A stretch of 64,000 nt of DNA. Origin: JAJFFW01 sp965263375 (GTDB taxonomy: Bacteria; Pseudomonadota; Alphaproteobacteria; Caulobacterales; Parvularculaceae). The notes beneath the pieces were generated by a model. It worked only from the letters and a program-made list of their open reading frames with translations. It was not told the origin of the DNA and did not search any database. Both the position numbers and the translations under genes were made by a program. Location: contig OZ253669.1 in assembly GCA_965263375.1 (NCBI GenBank), forward strand, positions 124,001-188,000. Reading direction: 5' to 3'. Below are positions 1 to 8,061 of the stretch, in pieces. The stretch's first letter is position 1. Each line of letters opens with the position of its first letter.

Positions 1-1206
1 CTTGATACCCGCATGCTCTAGCACGCCAGCGGACGCAAAAAGCAGGATCAACCAAATCCACAACATATGCGCTTCACCCGCTGCGTCGATGATCAAGCCC
101 TTGGTGACAAAGCCTAATGTGCCGGGGAACGCGGAAATCGATAAAGCGCCGATAATGCAAAAGAACATAGTCAGCGGCATAAATTTATAAAGACCGCCTA
201 GGTCAAGCGCTTTTGAGGAACCAGTACGGAACATCGCCGCGCCAAGGGCCATAAATAAAAGCCCTTCAAAGATAATATTGCCAAAAGCGTAACCGGCCGC
301 GCCATTAATCGCGCCAAAGCCGATTGCGCAGACCATAAACCCGACCTGGTTGTTGATGGAGTAGCATAAAACCTTGCGCAGATCGTTTTCAATAAGCGCA
401 AAAAAGATCGGGAAGATCGTCATCACCGCGCCGATGTAAACAAGCTCACCCGCGCCCGGAAAACCACGAGCAAGCGAATAAACCGCAAGCTTCGTTGTAA
501 AGATGGACAAAACGATAGTCCCGGACAGGCTAGACTTTGGATAAGCATCCTGAACCCAGTTATGAAGCAACGGAAATGCGCTCTTAACGCCAAAGGCAAG
601 AAACAGCACAAGGGCGGAAAATTTAATCGCGCCGCTTTCATCACGAAGACCGATATAATCAAACGCAAGCGAGCCTGTCTCGCGATATATCAGGACAATC
701 CCGCCAAGAAGCAATACACCGGATAATATCTGAACTGACAGATACCGCATGCCGGACAAGTAAGTCGCCCGTGTGCCTGGCGCCCAAACGAGGAAAACGG
801 ACGTGATCGCCGCCACCTCCCACCACACGAAGAGTGTAATAAAGTCGCCAGAAAGAACACCGCCCAACGCCGCCGCCGGATAAGCAAGGGTCGCAAAATC
901 TTGAGCACGATTATTCTCGTGCCAGGCGTAAATAATGTTCAGCGCCGCCGCGATATGGAAGACCACCGCGAAGATGCGTGACAATGGGTCTAGGCGGATC
1001 ATCGTCACGGGTTCGCCAAATAAGGTCAGCACCCCATATTCGCCAAGGCCTAACGCAGATAAGACATATGCGCTGATGGCCACGGTCGCAAGCATGATCG
1101 GGCGGCGAATAGCGCCAGGGGCAAAAGCCGCAATCGCAGCGCCAACGGTTAAAATCACCGCCGGGTTCATGGCGAGCGCGGTTAAAAGACTATTCGCGGT
1201 CGTCAT
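1..1206 (-). CDS. Mrp/Mbh-type antiporter subunit D-like (third copy), partial
   Basis: An open frame runs from ATG at 1206 to the left edge without a stop (402 codons), so the C-terminus lies outside the window. It is a polytopic proton-channel subunit of the NuoN/MrpD superfamily. Visible markers are a TM5-type glutamate (FVWWEVAAI, Glu130), a TM7-type lysine (FGVKSAFPLLHNWV, Lys208) and a TM8-type lysine (FTTKLAVYSL, Lys239), which align with the same residues in the two D-like genes upstream. It follows the 96-residue membrane protein with overlapping ends (stop region at 1190, start at 1206), so it is translationally linked to the operon. It probably conducts protons across the inner membrane as part of a multisubunit cation/proton antiporter. 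MrpA-N/NuoL-like identity is an alternative, but the motif pattern fits D/N better. Confidence 0.85.
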   Translation of the reverse strand, partial: MTTANSLLTALAMNPAVILTVGAAIAAFAPGAIRRPIMLATVAISAYVLSALGLGEYGVLTLFGEPVTMIRLDPLSRIFAVVFHIAAALNIIYAWHENNRAQDFATLAYPAAALGGVLSGDFITLFVWWEVAAITSVFLVWAPGTRATYLSGMRYLSVQILSGVLLLGGIVLIYRETGSLAFDYIGLRDESGAIKFSALVLFLAFGVKSAFPLLHNWVQDAYPKSSLSGTIVLSIFTTKLAVYSLARGFPGAGELVYIGAVMTIFPIFFALIENDLRKVLCYSINNQVGFMVCAIGFGAINGAAGYAFGNIIFEGLLFMALGAAMFRTGSSKALDLGGLYKFMPLTMFFCIIGALSISAFPGTLGFVTKGLIIDAAGEAHMLWIWLILLFASAGVLEHAGIK

Positions 1207-1480
1207 AATAGCTCTCCTCGCGACCGACGAGTTTTCTTAAATGTTGGCCCGCCAGCACGATAAACATGAATGAGATAAAACCCCAGATTGCAAAAAAGAC
1301 CGGAAATTCTTCAGCCGGAAAATGGGGGTGTTTCTTTTGAAAAGCAGGAACGAAACCGGCGATAGCCGCAATAACGCCCGCAACAACAAGGCCGATCAAA
1401 AAGAAGCGGATAAAGCCTTTATTCTCGGCCCAACCCGGCGCGTCCTTATCTTTCGGATCAATATTCTCGTGATCTGCCAT
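1190..1480 (-). CDS. Small two-helix membrane protein of the antiporter operon
   Basis: A 96-residue protein with a charged N-terminus (MADHENIDPKDKD) and two hydrophobic segments at about residues 25-45 and 59-79. Between them is a short polar loop containing KKHPHFPAEEF, and the tail is acidic (ESYYDDRE). I do not recognise a named family. It sits between two D-like proton-channel subunits and overlaps the start of the next one, so it is probably translated with them as an accessory or assembly subunit of the same complex. Possible parallels are the small single- or two-helix subunits of Mbh/complex I assemblies, but no motif ties it to one of them. Confidence 0.75.
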   Translation of the reverse strand: MADHENIDPKDKDAPGWAENKGFIRFFLIGLVVAGVIAAIAGFVPAFQKKHPHFPAEEFPVFFAIWGFISFMFIVLAGQHLRKLVGREESYYDDRE

Positions 1481-1502
1481 TATTAAGCTCCCATTCTATC
1501 GC

Positions 1503-3020
1503 TTAACCACTCGCCGCAGTCATTAGCGGCGCCAGATAAGCGTAAAGTTGGTCAGCAAAGAAAAACAAGACAAGCGCGCCCACGGCCGTCGCAACCGGTG
1601 GTAAGACACATAAAAGCGGCGCTTCTTTTAGGGCGCCCCACTGAATAAGCGCACCCTTCGCGCCTTGAGCGCGGCCTTTATCGTCCGCCTGCGGCGATAA
1701 ATAGAACGCCTGAACAGGGATGGAGAGTAGGTAAATCACGTTCAATATTGATGAGACCATCAAAATCGCGATCAACGCTAACTGGCCCGCATCCGCAGCG
1801 CCGAGCATAAGGAAGAATTTCGGCCAAGATCCTGCAAGCGGGGGCAAACCGACAATCGACATCGCCCCGATGAAAAATGCGCCAAAGGTAAATGGCATCA
1901 CGCGGCCCAAACCACGCAGCTCAGATACAAGCGTCTTATGGGCGCCCACGTAAATCGCCCCAGCGCACATAAACAGGGTCATTTTACCCAATGCGTGCGC
2001 AGCAATCTGCATCGCACCGCCCATCACGCCCATCGACGTCGCCAGCATCGCCCCAAGGGTGACATAAGAAAGCTGAGACACAGTCGAATAGGCAAGGCGC
2101 GCCTTTAAATTGTCTTGGTTCATCGCAATGGCGGAGGCGAGCAAGATCGAAAGCCCCGCCACCCACATATAAAATTCAGACGCGCCGCTGGTCGCCAAAA
2201 GGTCAACGCCAAAGATATAAACGACAATTTTTAGGACAGAAAATACACCCGCCTTAACAACAGCAACCGCATGCAAGAAAGCCGAAACCGGTGTCGGCGC
2301 CACCATCGCATTCGGCAGCCATGGGTGCGCTGGCATTAAAGCCGCCTTACCAATCCCAAAAGCAAAAAGCCCAAGCAAAATTGGCAAAACTGGGTCGGCC
2401 GCATCAACATGGCTAGCGAGTACGCCGCCAAGTTCAAACTCCGTCGTCCCAGCAAGGGAGTAAACCCAAACAATCGCCGGCAAAAGTAACCCGATAGACG
2501 TGCTCATCAACACGCCAAGATAAATCCGTCCCCCACGGCGCGCTGACGCGTCGCCCTTATGGGTCACCAATGGGAATGTTGAAAGCGTCAAAACTTCATA
2601 GAAAATAAACAGTGTAAAGAGGTTCGCCGCATAAGCGACACCCATGGCGGACGCGATGGCGATCGCAAACGACATATAAAAGCGCGTTTGATGGGGCTCA
2701 TCATGGCCGCGCATATAGCCGATGGAATACCAAGAATTAACAAACCAAAGACCGCCCGCGATAAGACCAAACATTGCGCCCAAAGGCTCCGCCCGGAATG
2801 CGATCGGCAGCCCTGGCAATACATCCCACAAAATAAGGGAAGGCCGCTCGCCAGCGCCAACAGCTGTAAACACGATCAGCGCCAAGAAAATTAGCGCCGC
2901 GCCGGTAATTAAAGTCGACGCCTCGCGCAAATTTGGTGACTTGCCAAAAATCCAAATGCCAAGGAACCCGATAACGGGTAGGATCATACTTAATAATATA
3001 GCGGTTTCAGGCGCGATCAT
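1503..3020 (-). CDS. Mrp antiporter subunit D-like (second copy)
   Basis: A 505-residue, about 14-helix protein of the proton-conducting membrane transporter family (MrpD/NuoN/NuoM). The key buried charged residues are present: Glu142 in FIFYEVLTLS, Lys225 in GIGKAALMPAHPWLP and Lys256 in AVVKAGVFSVL. The PAHPWLPNAM and HALGKMTLFM segments are typical of the family. Its start codon overlaps the stop of the preceding D-like gene at 3020 (TAATG type), so the two are translationally coupled. Standard Mrp operons have one D plus one long A subunit. Here the A N-terminal half is absent and a second D-like subunit may take its place. Confidence 0.9.
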   Translation of the reverse strand: MIAPETAILLSMILPVIGFLGIWIFGKSPNLREASTLITGAALIFLALIVFTAVGAGERPSLILWDVLPGLPIAFRAEPLGAMFGLIAGGLWFVNSWYSIGYMRGHDEPHQTRFYMSFAIAIASAMGVAYAANLFTLFIFYEVLTLSTFPLVTHKGDASARRGGRIYLGVLMSTSIGLLLPAIVWVYSLAGTTEFELGGVLASHVDAADPVLPILLGLFAFGIGKAALMPAHPWLPNAMVAPTPVSAFLHAVAVVKAGVFSVLKIVVYIFGVDLLATSGASEFYMWVAGLSILLASAIAMNQDNLKARLAYSTVSQLSYVTLGAMLATSMGVMGGAMQIAAHALGKMTLFMCAGAIYVGAHKTLVSELRGLGRVMPFTFGAFFIGAMSIVGLPPLAGSWPKFFLMLGAADAGQLALIAILMVSSILNVIYLLSIPVQAFYLSPQADDKGRAQGAKGALIQWGALKEAPLLCVLPPVATAVGALVLFFFADQLYAYLAPLMTAASG

Positions 3021-4525
3021 TATTGCCCCCCTCCGGCCGCAAGGGTCAGCGCCTTCGCCGCTTGATCCGCAAGGCTCGCGGTGAACTCAGTACGAAGGCC
3101 GAAATAAACATTGGCGAGGGTTAAAATCCACATCGGAATAATCATCGACAACGGCGCTTCTTTTATCGACTGTGCATAAGGCCCCTCTGTCGGCGCGGGG
3201 CGCAAGACCATCAATTCAACAATGCGGCCCACATACATCACCGCCACGAAGGAGCTTGCGACAATTAAAAACGCCGCCCAGGCGTAACCAGCCTCAAAGC
3301 TGGCGGAAAGCAAATACCATTTCGATACGAAACCAACCGTCAACGGAACGCCTATCAAAGAAAGGCCTGAGATAATAAAAGCGCCCGCGGTAAACGGCAT
3401 GCGCCGGGCGAGCCCTTCAAATGCGGCGCATTTATGAGACCCAAGGCGATAGACAACACAAGCGACCGCCATAAACAGCGCGCCCTTCATCAACCCGTGG
3501 TTCACCACATGAACAAGCGCCGCGGAAAGCCCCGCCTCAGTCCCCAATCCAAGACCGAGCAGCATGTAACCGATTTGACCAACTGAAGAATACGCGAGCA
3601 GGCGTTTCACATCTTCTTGGAAAACCGCCACGATGGAAGCGGCGAACATGCCAACAACGCCTAGCGGCAGGAGCACATAAGCGAACGCCGCTTGAAGGAA
3701 AGAATAATCCAACCCAAAAACCGAATAACAAAAGCGGATCAACACATAGATCGATACTTTAGTCGACGTCGCCGCAATAAAGGCTGACACTGCCGACGGC
3801 GCATAGGTATAGGCGTTCGGCAGCCACAAATGCATCGGGAACATCGCGACCTTAAGGCCAATTCCCACAAGGATAAAAGTAAAGCCCGCTTGGATAACCC
3901 GGTTATCCTGCCCTTCAAGCTGAGCCCGTAAATCCGCAATATTAAGCGTACCGGTCGCCTGGTATAAAAGACCAATACCAATCACGAAAAAGGTTGCGCC
4001 GATCGTCCCCATAACCAGATAGTTAAAGGCCGACGTCAGCGCTCGTCGATCCGACCGCGCCCCAAGGGCGATCATGGCGTAAGTCGATAGCGAAGAAATT
4101 TCCAAGAAGACAAAAACGTTAAAGGCGTCGCCGGTAATCGTGACCCCTAAAAGGCCAGTCATGCAAATCAACAGCGCCCCGTAAAAGTTCGACAACTGTC
4201 GCTTATCAACTTCCTTTTCAACACTTTTGTAGGAGAACGGAAGAACCAACGACGCTATGCCGGACACGAGCGCAAGAACAATCGCATTGGCCATATCAAT
4301 GCGATATTCAATCCCATGGGGCGGGGCCCAATCACCTAAATGATAAGAGATCGGCCCGTGATCGGCGACCGCCGTTAGAAGCTGAATACAAAAAGCAAAG
4401 ACAACCCACGCCACACCCGTTGCAACGGCCCAAGGGATGCGCCCCTTTGGCAGCAAGACAACAATCGGCGCGGCCATTAAAGGCGTAACGATCGGAAGAA
4501 CAGGGAGTTGTTCGGCGAAATTCAC
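3020..4525 (-). CDS. mrpD: Mrp antiporter subunit D-like (first copy)
   Basis: A 501-residue integral membrane protein of the MrpD/NuoN family, placed directly after the C subunit as MrpD normally is. It carries Glu142 (FVFLEISSLS), Lys225 (GIGLKVAMFPMHLWLP) and Lys256 (TSTKVSIYVLI), the pattern expected for a functional proton channel. NHGLMKGALFMAV is a further family signature. It is the best candidate for the canonical MrpD of this complex because of its position and its match to the MrpD-type HLWLPNAYT motif. It overlaps the next D-like gene by its stop codon, and the C gene ends 2 bases upstream. Confidence 0.92.
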   Translation of the reverse strand: MNFAEQLPVLPIVTPLMAAPIVVLLPKGRIPWAVATGVAWVVFAFCIQLLTAVADHGPISYHLGDWAPPHGIEYRIDMANAIVLALVSGIASLVLPFSYKSVEKEVDKRQLSNFYGALLICMTGLLGVTITGDAFNVFVFLEISSLSTYAMIALGARSDRRALTSAFNYLVMGTIGATFFVIGIGLLYQATGTLNIADLRAQLEGQDNRVIQAGFTFILVGIGLKVAMFPMHLWLPNAYTYAPSAVSAFIAATSTKVSIYVLIRFCYSVFGLDYSFLQAAFAYVLLPLGVVGMFAASIVAVFQEDVKRLLAYSSVGQIGYMLLGLGLGTEAGLSAALVHVVNHGLMKGALFMAVACVVYRLGSHKCAAFEGLARRMPFTAGAFIISGLSLIGVPLTVGFVSKWYLLSASFEAGYAWAAFLIVASSFVAVMYVGRIVELMVLRPAPTEGPYAQSIKEAPLSMIIPMWILTLANVYFGLRTEFTASLADQAAKALTLAAGGGQ

Positions 4526-4527
4526 GG

Positions 4528-5394
4528 TTACGCCCCCCCGGCTTTTGCGGCGCCGCCAAATTCAGCAGCGAGATCTTCTGCAATCAACTCATCTTCCTCA
4601 ATCGAACCATAGGCCTCACGGATACGAACCGCGAGCGCCAGACCCACCGCCGTGGTTGCAACACCAACAACAATGGCTGTCAGGATCAACACATGGGGCA
4701 ACGGGTTGGTGTAAACGACTTCGGCTAGACTTGGATCTAACCCATGGGCCGCATCACCATGAATTTCTGCGCCATGCAGATCAGCGCCATGCGCTCCATC
4801 ATGGGGATCAGCCTCATGAAAGCCCTCATGCTCAGTTGCTTGCTCATCGACAGGATCGTTTTTAACAGCGCTGCTAAGATCATTTCCGATCTTATTATCG
4901 CCGCCCGCCGCAGCGTGAAGGTCTTTTACCGATGCGCCATCATTGTTCAGCGCCTTAAGGCTTTCAGGATCGATTTTTAGATCCCCAATCGTATTGACGT
5001 GTTTTTCAGGCGCCGCGTGAAGGGCCGCTTCTTCCGCGCCATGATGAGCGTCACCATCATGATGAGCCGCATCGGAATGGTCCTCATTAACGTGACTATC
5101 GCTGTGGGCGTCGTCGTCATTGTGGGCGTCATCGTGATGCCCCCCTTCATGGCCGCCGCCATGCCCTTCATCGCCATGATGGCCGCCATGGGCCGCATCA
5201 CCCATTAAAATCGGTGCGGTGCCGCCCACCGTCTTACCAATGGAGATATAGAAAATGAAAACAGATGTCTGGAAAACATTCAGCCCGATAATCTTCTTCA
5301 CCAGATTGCCGCGACTAATGACAATATAAAGACCCATCATCATCAAGACGATGAAGATCCAATAATTGTAACGCTCAAGGATAAAATCAATCAT
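4528..5394 (-). CDS. mrpC: Mrp antiporter subunit C with His/Asp-rich insertion
   Basis: MrpC/NuoK-like subunit. Residues 10-27 and 34-52 form the first two helices (GLYIVISRGNLVKKIIGLNV is typical) and residues about 229-254 the third (NPLPHVLILTAIVVGV, the conserved MrpC signature). MrpC is usually about 110-125 residues, whereas this one is 288. The extra length is mainly one insertion at about residues 65-226 between helices 2 and 3, dense in His, Asp and Gly (for example HGGHHGDEGHGGGHEGGHHD), with a second His cluster around 189-218. By NuoK topology the helix 2-3 loop faces the periplasm, so the insertion is probably periplasmic and could bind metal. The C-terminal tail is also extended and acidic. 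Its frame is intact and continuous. Confidence 0.9.
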   Translation of the reverse strand: MIDFILERYNYWIFIVLMMMGLYIVISRGNLVKKIIGLNVFQTSVFIFYISIGKTVGGTAPILMGDAAHGGHHGDEGHGGGHEGGHHDDAHNDDDAHSDSHVNEDHSDAAHHDGDAHHGAEEAALHAAPEKHVNTIGDLKIDPESLKALNNDGASVKDLHAAAGGDNKIGNDLSSAVKNDPVDEQATEHEGFHEADPHDGAHGADLHGAEIHGDAAHGLDPSLAEVVYTNPLPHVLILTAIVVGVATTAVGLALAVRIREAYGSIEEDELIAEDLAAEFGGAAKAGGA

Positions 5395-5406
5395 ATATGC
5401 GCGCGC

Positions 5407-5847
5407 CTACCAATCTTCCGGATCGATTTCAGGCTCGCGGCCCGCAAAGTGGTAAAAAATCATCAGCATTGTCGCAGCAACGGCAATCCCGACACCAAGC
5501 TCAACAATCAAAATGCCGTAATGCTGTCCGGCATGGTGGGTAGAATCTGGATCAATCGCGTCATAGCCGAGGAAATTGGCCCCAAGCAACATCGTTGCAA
5601 CACCCGTTCCGGCATAAAGCAAGACGCCAATCACCATTAAAATTTTTAGCGCCCCTTCGGGGAGACATTTTTTCGTTGCGTCTAAGCCAAACACCAAAGA
5701 GTGCAGCACAAACGCCACAGCAAAAATCACCCCTGCCTGAAAACCGCCGCCTGGCCCGAAATCACCGTGAAACTGTACATAAAGCGCGAAGACGATAATC
5801 GGCGCGAACATAATCTTCGTCATAACGCGGAGGATAAGGTGTTCCAT
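5407..5847 (-). CDS. mrpB: Mrp antiporter subunit B
   Basis: A 146-residue membrane protein with the MrpB signature HGDFGPGGGFQAG (residues 27-39) and about four hydrophobic segments. MrpB/MbhF is an inner-membrane subunit of Mrp-type Na+/H+ antiporters and Mbh-like complexes. It shares its start with the end of the A-type C-terminal subunit (position 5847) and precedes the C subunit by 12 bases, the B-then-C order found in Mrp operons. The tail is acidic (EPEIDPEDW). Confidence 0.92.
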   Translation of the reverse strand: MEHLILRVMTKIMFAPIIVFALYVQFHGDFGPGGGFQAGVIFAVAFVLHSLVFGLDATKKCLPEGALKILMVIGVLLYAGTGVATMLLGANFLGYDAIDPDSTHHAGQHYGILIVELGVGIAVAATMLMIFYHFAGREPEIDPEDW

Positions 5848-6482
5848 TAGCCTTGCCCCCCCTTATTCCGGCCTTCGCCCTCTTTGTCTTCAGACGCGTC
5901 GGCGACTTGGCGCCCGCCTCTGACGCTGCCCGCGCCGAGCAGCAAAATCACCCCAAGCCCGGCGGTGAAGACCACCAAAGTCTCGCCAAGCGTATCAAAG
6001 CCGCGATAACTCGCCAGCACCGCGGTCACAATATTCGGCACAGCAATCTCATTCGGCGTGCGCGTTACATAATCTTGGCCAACATATGCATTCGCCGGCG
6101 CATTCGCATCACCAAAGGCAGGCATATCAATCGTCGCATAGACCAAAGCCGCGCCGGTCAAGATCACCACCGCTAGCGCAACCGTCGACCGTCCCGCTGT
6201 CACCGGCTTTTCCCTGCGCGCTGTTAACAGCATGCCGCCCAGCATCAAGACAGTTGAAATGCCCGCGCCGACAGCGGCCTCAGTAAAAGCAACATCCACC
6301 GCATCAAGGGAAACAAAAAACGCGGCCGTTAACAGGGAATAAATCCCCGATAACATCACCACCGCAAACAAATGCCGTGACTTCATCATGCCATAAGCAA
6401 CAACGATCAATAACGACAACAAAGCGACGTCAAGCATCACCGTCGGCGTCAAAGGAATGTGGAAGTCGGTCTCGCCCATCAT
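5847..6482 (-). CDS. MrpA C-terminal-type subunit (MbhD/MbhE-like)
   Basis: A 211-residue membrane protein corresponding to the last part of MrpA, which in Mbh-type complexes is encoded separately as MbhD and MbhE. The stretch DVAFTEAAVGAGISTVL (about residues 63-79) is the MbhD/DUF4040 signature. The later stretch NIVTAVLASYRGFDTLGET followed by VVFTAGLGV (about 149-176) is the MbhE signature, so both domains are fused here. The NuoL-like N-terminal domain of a normal MrpA is missing from this protein and is not encoded elsewhere in the visible operon. It overlaps mrpG upstream by 4 bases and abuts mrpB downstream. Confidence 0.88.
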   Translation of the reverse strand: MMGETDFHIPLTPTVMLDVALLSLLIVVAYGMMKSRHLFAVVMLSGIYSLLTAAFFVSLDAVDVAFTEAAVGAGISTVLMLGGMLLTARREKPVTAGRSTVALAVVILTGAALVYATIDMPAFGDANAPANAYVGQDYVTRTPNEIAVPNIVTAVLASYRGFDTLGETLVVFTAGLGVILLLGAGSVRGGRQVADASEDKEGEGRNKGGQG

Positions 6483-6817
6483 GACTCGTCCCCTTCACGC
6501 TTAAGATCGGACCCAAGCAAAGGACGCACGCCAACGATATAGGCTGAATGGGCGATCGCATGGGTAGCAACTGGCCCCGTCATCAAAAGAAAAAATGCGA
6601 TGAAGGCGATTTTTGCGAAAACAATCCAGCTGGTTGCCTGCAACGCCATGCCAATCAATATCAGCTCCGCCCCGCCGGTGTCAGTGACGCCAGCCGCATG
6701 AATACGAGTATAGATATCAGGGAAACGAACAATGCCCACGGCGCCCGCGACAACAGCAAGACCGCCAACACAAAATAGGATCCATGACAATATGTCTAAG
6801 AGCAGCTCAAGGCTCAT
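6479..6817 (-). CDS. mrpG: Mrp antiporter subunit G
   Basis: A 112-residue, three-helix membrane protein with the MrpG/PhaG signature GIVRFPDIYTRIHAAGVTDT (residues 28-47) and the family ending GPVATHAIAHSAY. MrpG is a small accessory subunit of Mrp-type antiporters. It overlaps mrpF by 4 bases (6814-6817) and the A-type C-terminal subunit by 4 bases (6479-6482), indicating tight translational coupling. Confidence 0.92.
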   Translation of the reverse strand: MSLELLLDILSWILFCVGGLAVVAGAVGIVRFPDIYTRIHAAGVTDTGGAELILIGMALQATSWIVFAKIAFIAFFLLMTGPVATHAIAHSAYIVGVRPLLGSDLKREGDES

Positions 6818-7155
6818 GACGCGCCGCCGTTCTTTTCCGCCCCATTTTCCGTGGGTTCTTCAAAAACGGGCGCATCAGCCTGCGGCCCCATGAGCGAGAC
6901 AGACAAAGTGCGGTAGCGGAAGAACTTTAAGATCGCAATCACCGACACAAAGTTGATCAACGCATAGAGTATAGCAATATCTAAAAAATCAGGCCGCCCA
7001 GTTAAAAACCCCATCAATCCGAGCAGCAAAACGGTTTTTGTACCAAAGCTATTGCCCGCGAGCACTCGGTCATAAAGGGTCGGGCCAGCAAAGGCGCGCG
7101 CAAGCACGACCGCCATCGCAACCAGCACAGCAATCGTTGCAACAGCAAACATCAT
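6814..7155 (-). CDS. mrpF: Mrp antiporter subunit F
   Basis: A 113-residue membrane protein of the MrpF/PhaF family, with three helices and the signature GPTLYDRVLAGNSFGTKTV (residues 24-42). The LDIAILYALINFV segment is also typical. The C-terminal 30 residues form a soluble acidic tail not needed for family recognition. It overlaps mrpE by 4 bases upstream and mrpG by 4 bases downstream. Confidence 0.92.
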   Translation of the reverse strand: MMFAVATIAVLVAMAVVLARAFAGPTLYDRVLAGNSFGTKTVLLLGLMGFLTGRPDFLDIAILYALINFVSVIAILKFFRYRTLSVSLMGPQADAPVFEEPTENGAEKNGGAS

Positions 7156-7655
7156 GACGCGCCCCCAATCTGGGTAAGGGATTTAGCCTCAATCTTAGCA
7201 ACCCGTTCGCCCATATCCGCAATGGCGGCTTCATCAGCAAGCTCTTCGGTAAGAGCGTGGACAAGAATATGGTCCGGCTCAAGATCAACGCTGACGGTGC
7301 CTGGCGTTAAGGTGATAGAATTTGCAAAGGTTGCAATGCCCGGATGAGACTCGGTCTTAATCGGCACGCGAATCCATTTCGGTGAAATTTGTGGGTTAAC
7401 CGCTAGCGCTTGGCGAATTACCGTCACATTCGACTTGCCGATTTCAAATGTAAGCCAAAACCAATACCCAAACACCCGCGGAAACATCGATGATGGAACG
7501 CCTTCATCATCCAGCATGCCCGCACGCTTGGCGAGCCAGACAGACAAAGCAACAGAAATAGCGCCAAACGTAAGAAGCAGCTTATTGTCGAAGAAACCCG
7601 ACAAAAGCAGCCACAAACCGCTTAGTGCGATAACTAAAATGACAATCCGCCCCAT
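7152..7655 (-). CDS. mrpE: Mrp antiporter subunit E
   Basis: First gene of the antiporter operon. MrpE is a membrane subunit with N-terminal helices and a C-terminal cytoplasmic domain; PGTVSVDLEPDHILVHAL near the C-terminus is the conserved MrpE signature. The frame stays open upstream to a TTG at 7712, but ATG at 7655 gives 168 residues starting MGRIVILVIAL, which matches the usual MrpE length and puts the first helix at the N-terminus. The operon order E-F-G-A(C-terminal)-B-C-D matches archaeal Mbh-type modules more than the A-B-C-D-E-F-G order of classical Mrp operons. Confidence 0.88.
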   Translation of the reverse strand: MGRIVILVIALSGLWLLLSGFFDNKLLLTFGAISVALSVWLAKRAGMLDDEGVPSSMFPRVFGYWFWLTFEIGKSNVTVIRQALAVNPQISPKWIRVPIKTESHPGIATFANSITLTPGTVSVDLEPDHILVHALTEELADEAAIADMGERVAKIEAKSLTQIGGAS

Positions 7656-8061
7656 AATCTTTGTGACGCGCCTTTTTGCATGGCCTTGCTTACGCCTTGT
7701 TATAAGCGGCAAGCCGACCAGCCTGGAAGAAAACCGCTAGCCCGATTGGCCAGCTTTCGAATGCACACCCACCGCCCGTTGGGTTTGGAAAAACCACGAT
7801 ACTCATTAGACAGCTTAAAAAAAGCGCGGCAAGGTTTTGGTGCCCCGCGCGCCTTCTTTAACTTCGCCATTTATCGCACCTGGCGTGCAGAATCAACGCC
7901 TTCCCCGCCGAAACCTGCGAAAGGGGATCACAAAACCCCATGTCTTCGCCGGGGAATAGAGCATTCTGTCACTGTCACATGACAGGCTGGCTTTCACTTT
8001 TGTGGGGAATATATCGGCTTTTTTTCCTAAAAAGCCCAATCACTTGTCCGAAAGGGGCCCA
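7656..8061. other. Intergenic region upstream of antiporter operon
   Basis: No convincing gene. It holds a minus-strand intrinsic terminator (7817-7850), a palindrome CTGTCA-CA-TGACAG at 7972-7985 and a weak hairpin GGCTTTTT/AAAAAGCC at 8016-8036 just after the RHH gene. The promoter of the antiporter operon should lie between the terminator and 7655, but I could not identify -35/-10 elements with confidence. Confidence 0.5.
7817..7850 (-). terminator. Rho-independent terminator, minus strand
   Basis: Read on the minus strand: GCGC-GG-GGCA, a 9-base loop, TGCC-GCGC, then seven T residues. The stem has 8 base pairs with a 2-base bulge. It would stop minus-strand transcription arriving from the ParA/RHH genes (or from a small RNA in 7850-7990) before the antiporter operon. 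Confidence 0.65.

Noticed and set aside
198..908. Short separate minus-strand frames of 67-81 codons suggesting a broken gene
   Set aside because: They are in other frames. The real frame is one uninterrupted D-type subunit from 1206 to the window edge.
4437..5208. Several opposite-strand frames over the His-rich part of mrpC
   Set aside because: They are complements of His/Asp codon repeats (Met/Val-rich shadows) with no independent support.
7700..7870. A 56-residue minus-strand reading frame starting MAKLKKARGAPK in the gap before the antiporter operon
   Set aside because: It contains the intrinsic terminator at 7817-7850, has no clear ribosome-binding site and no recognisable domain.
8013..8036. 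Hairpin GGCTTTTT/AAAAAGCC right after the RHH gene as a terminator
   Set aside because: No T-tract beyond the stem on the minus strand; kept only as part of the intergenic description.
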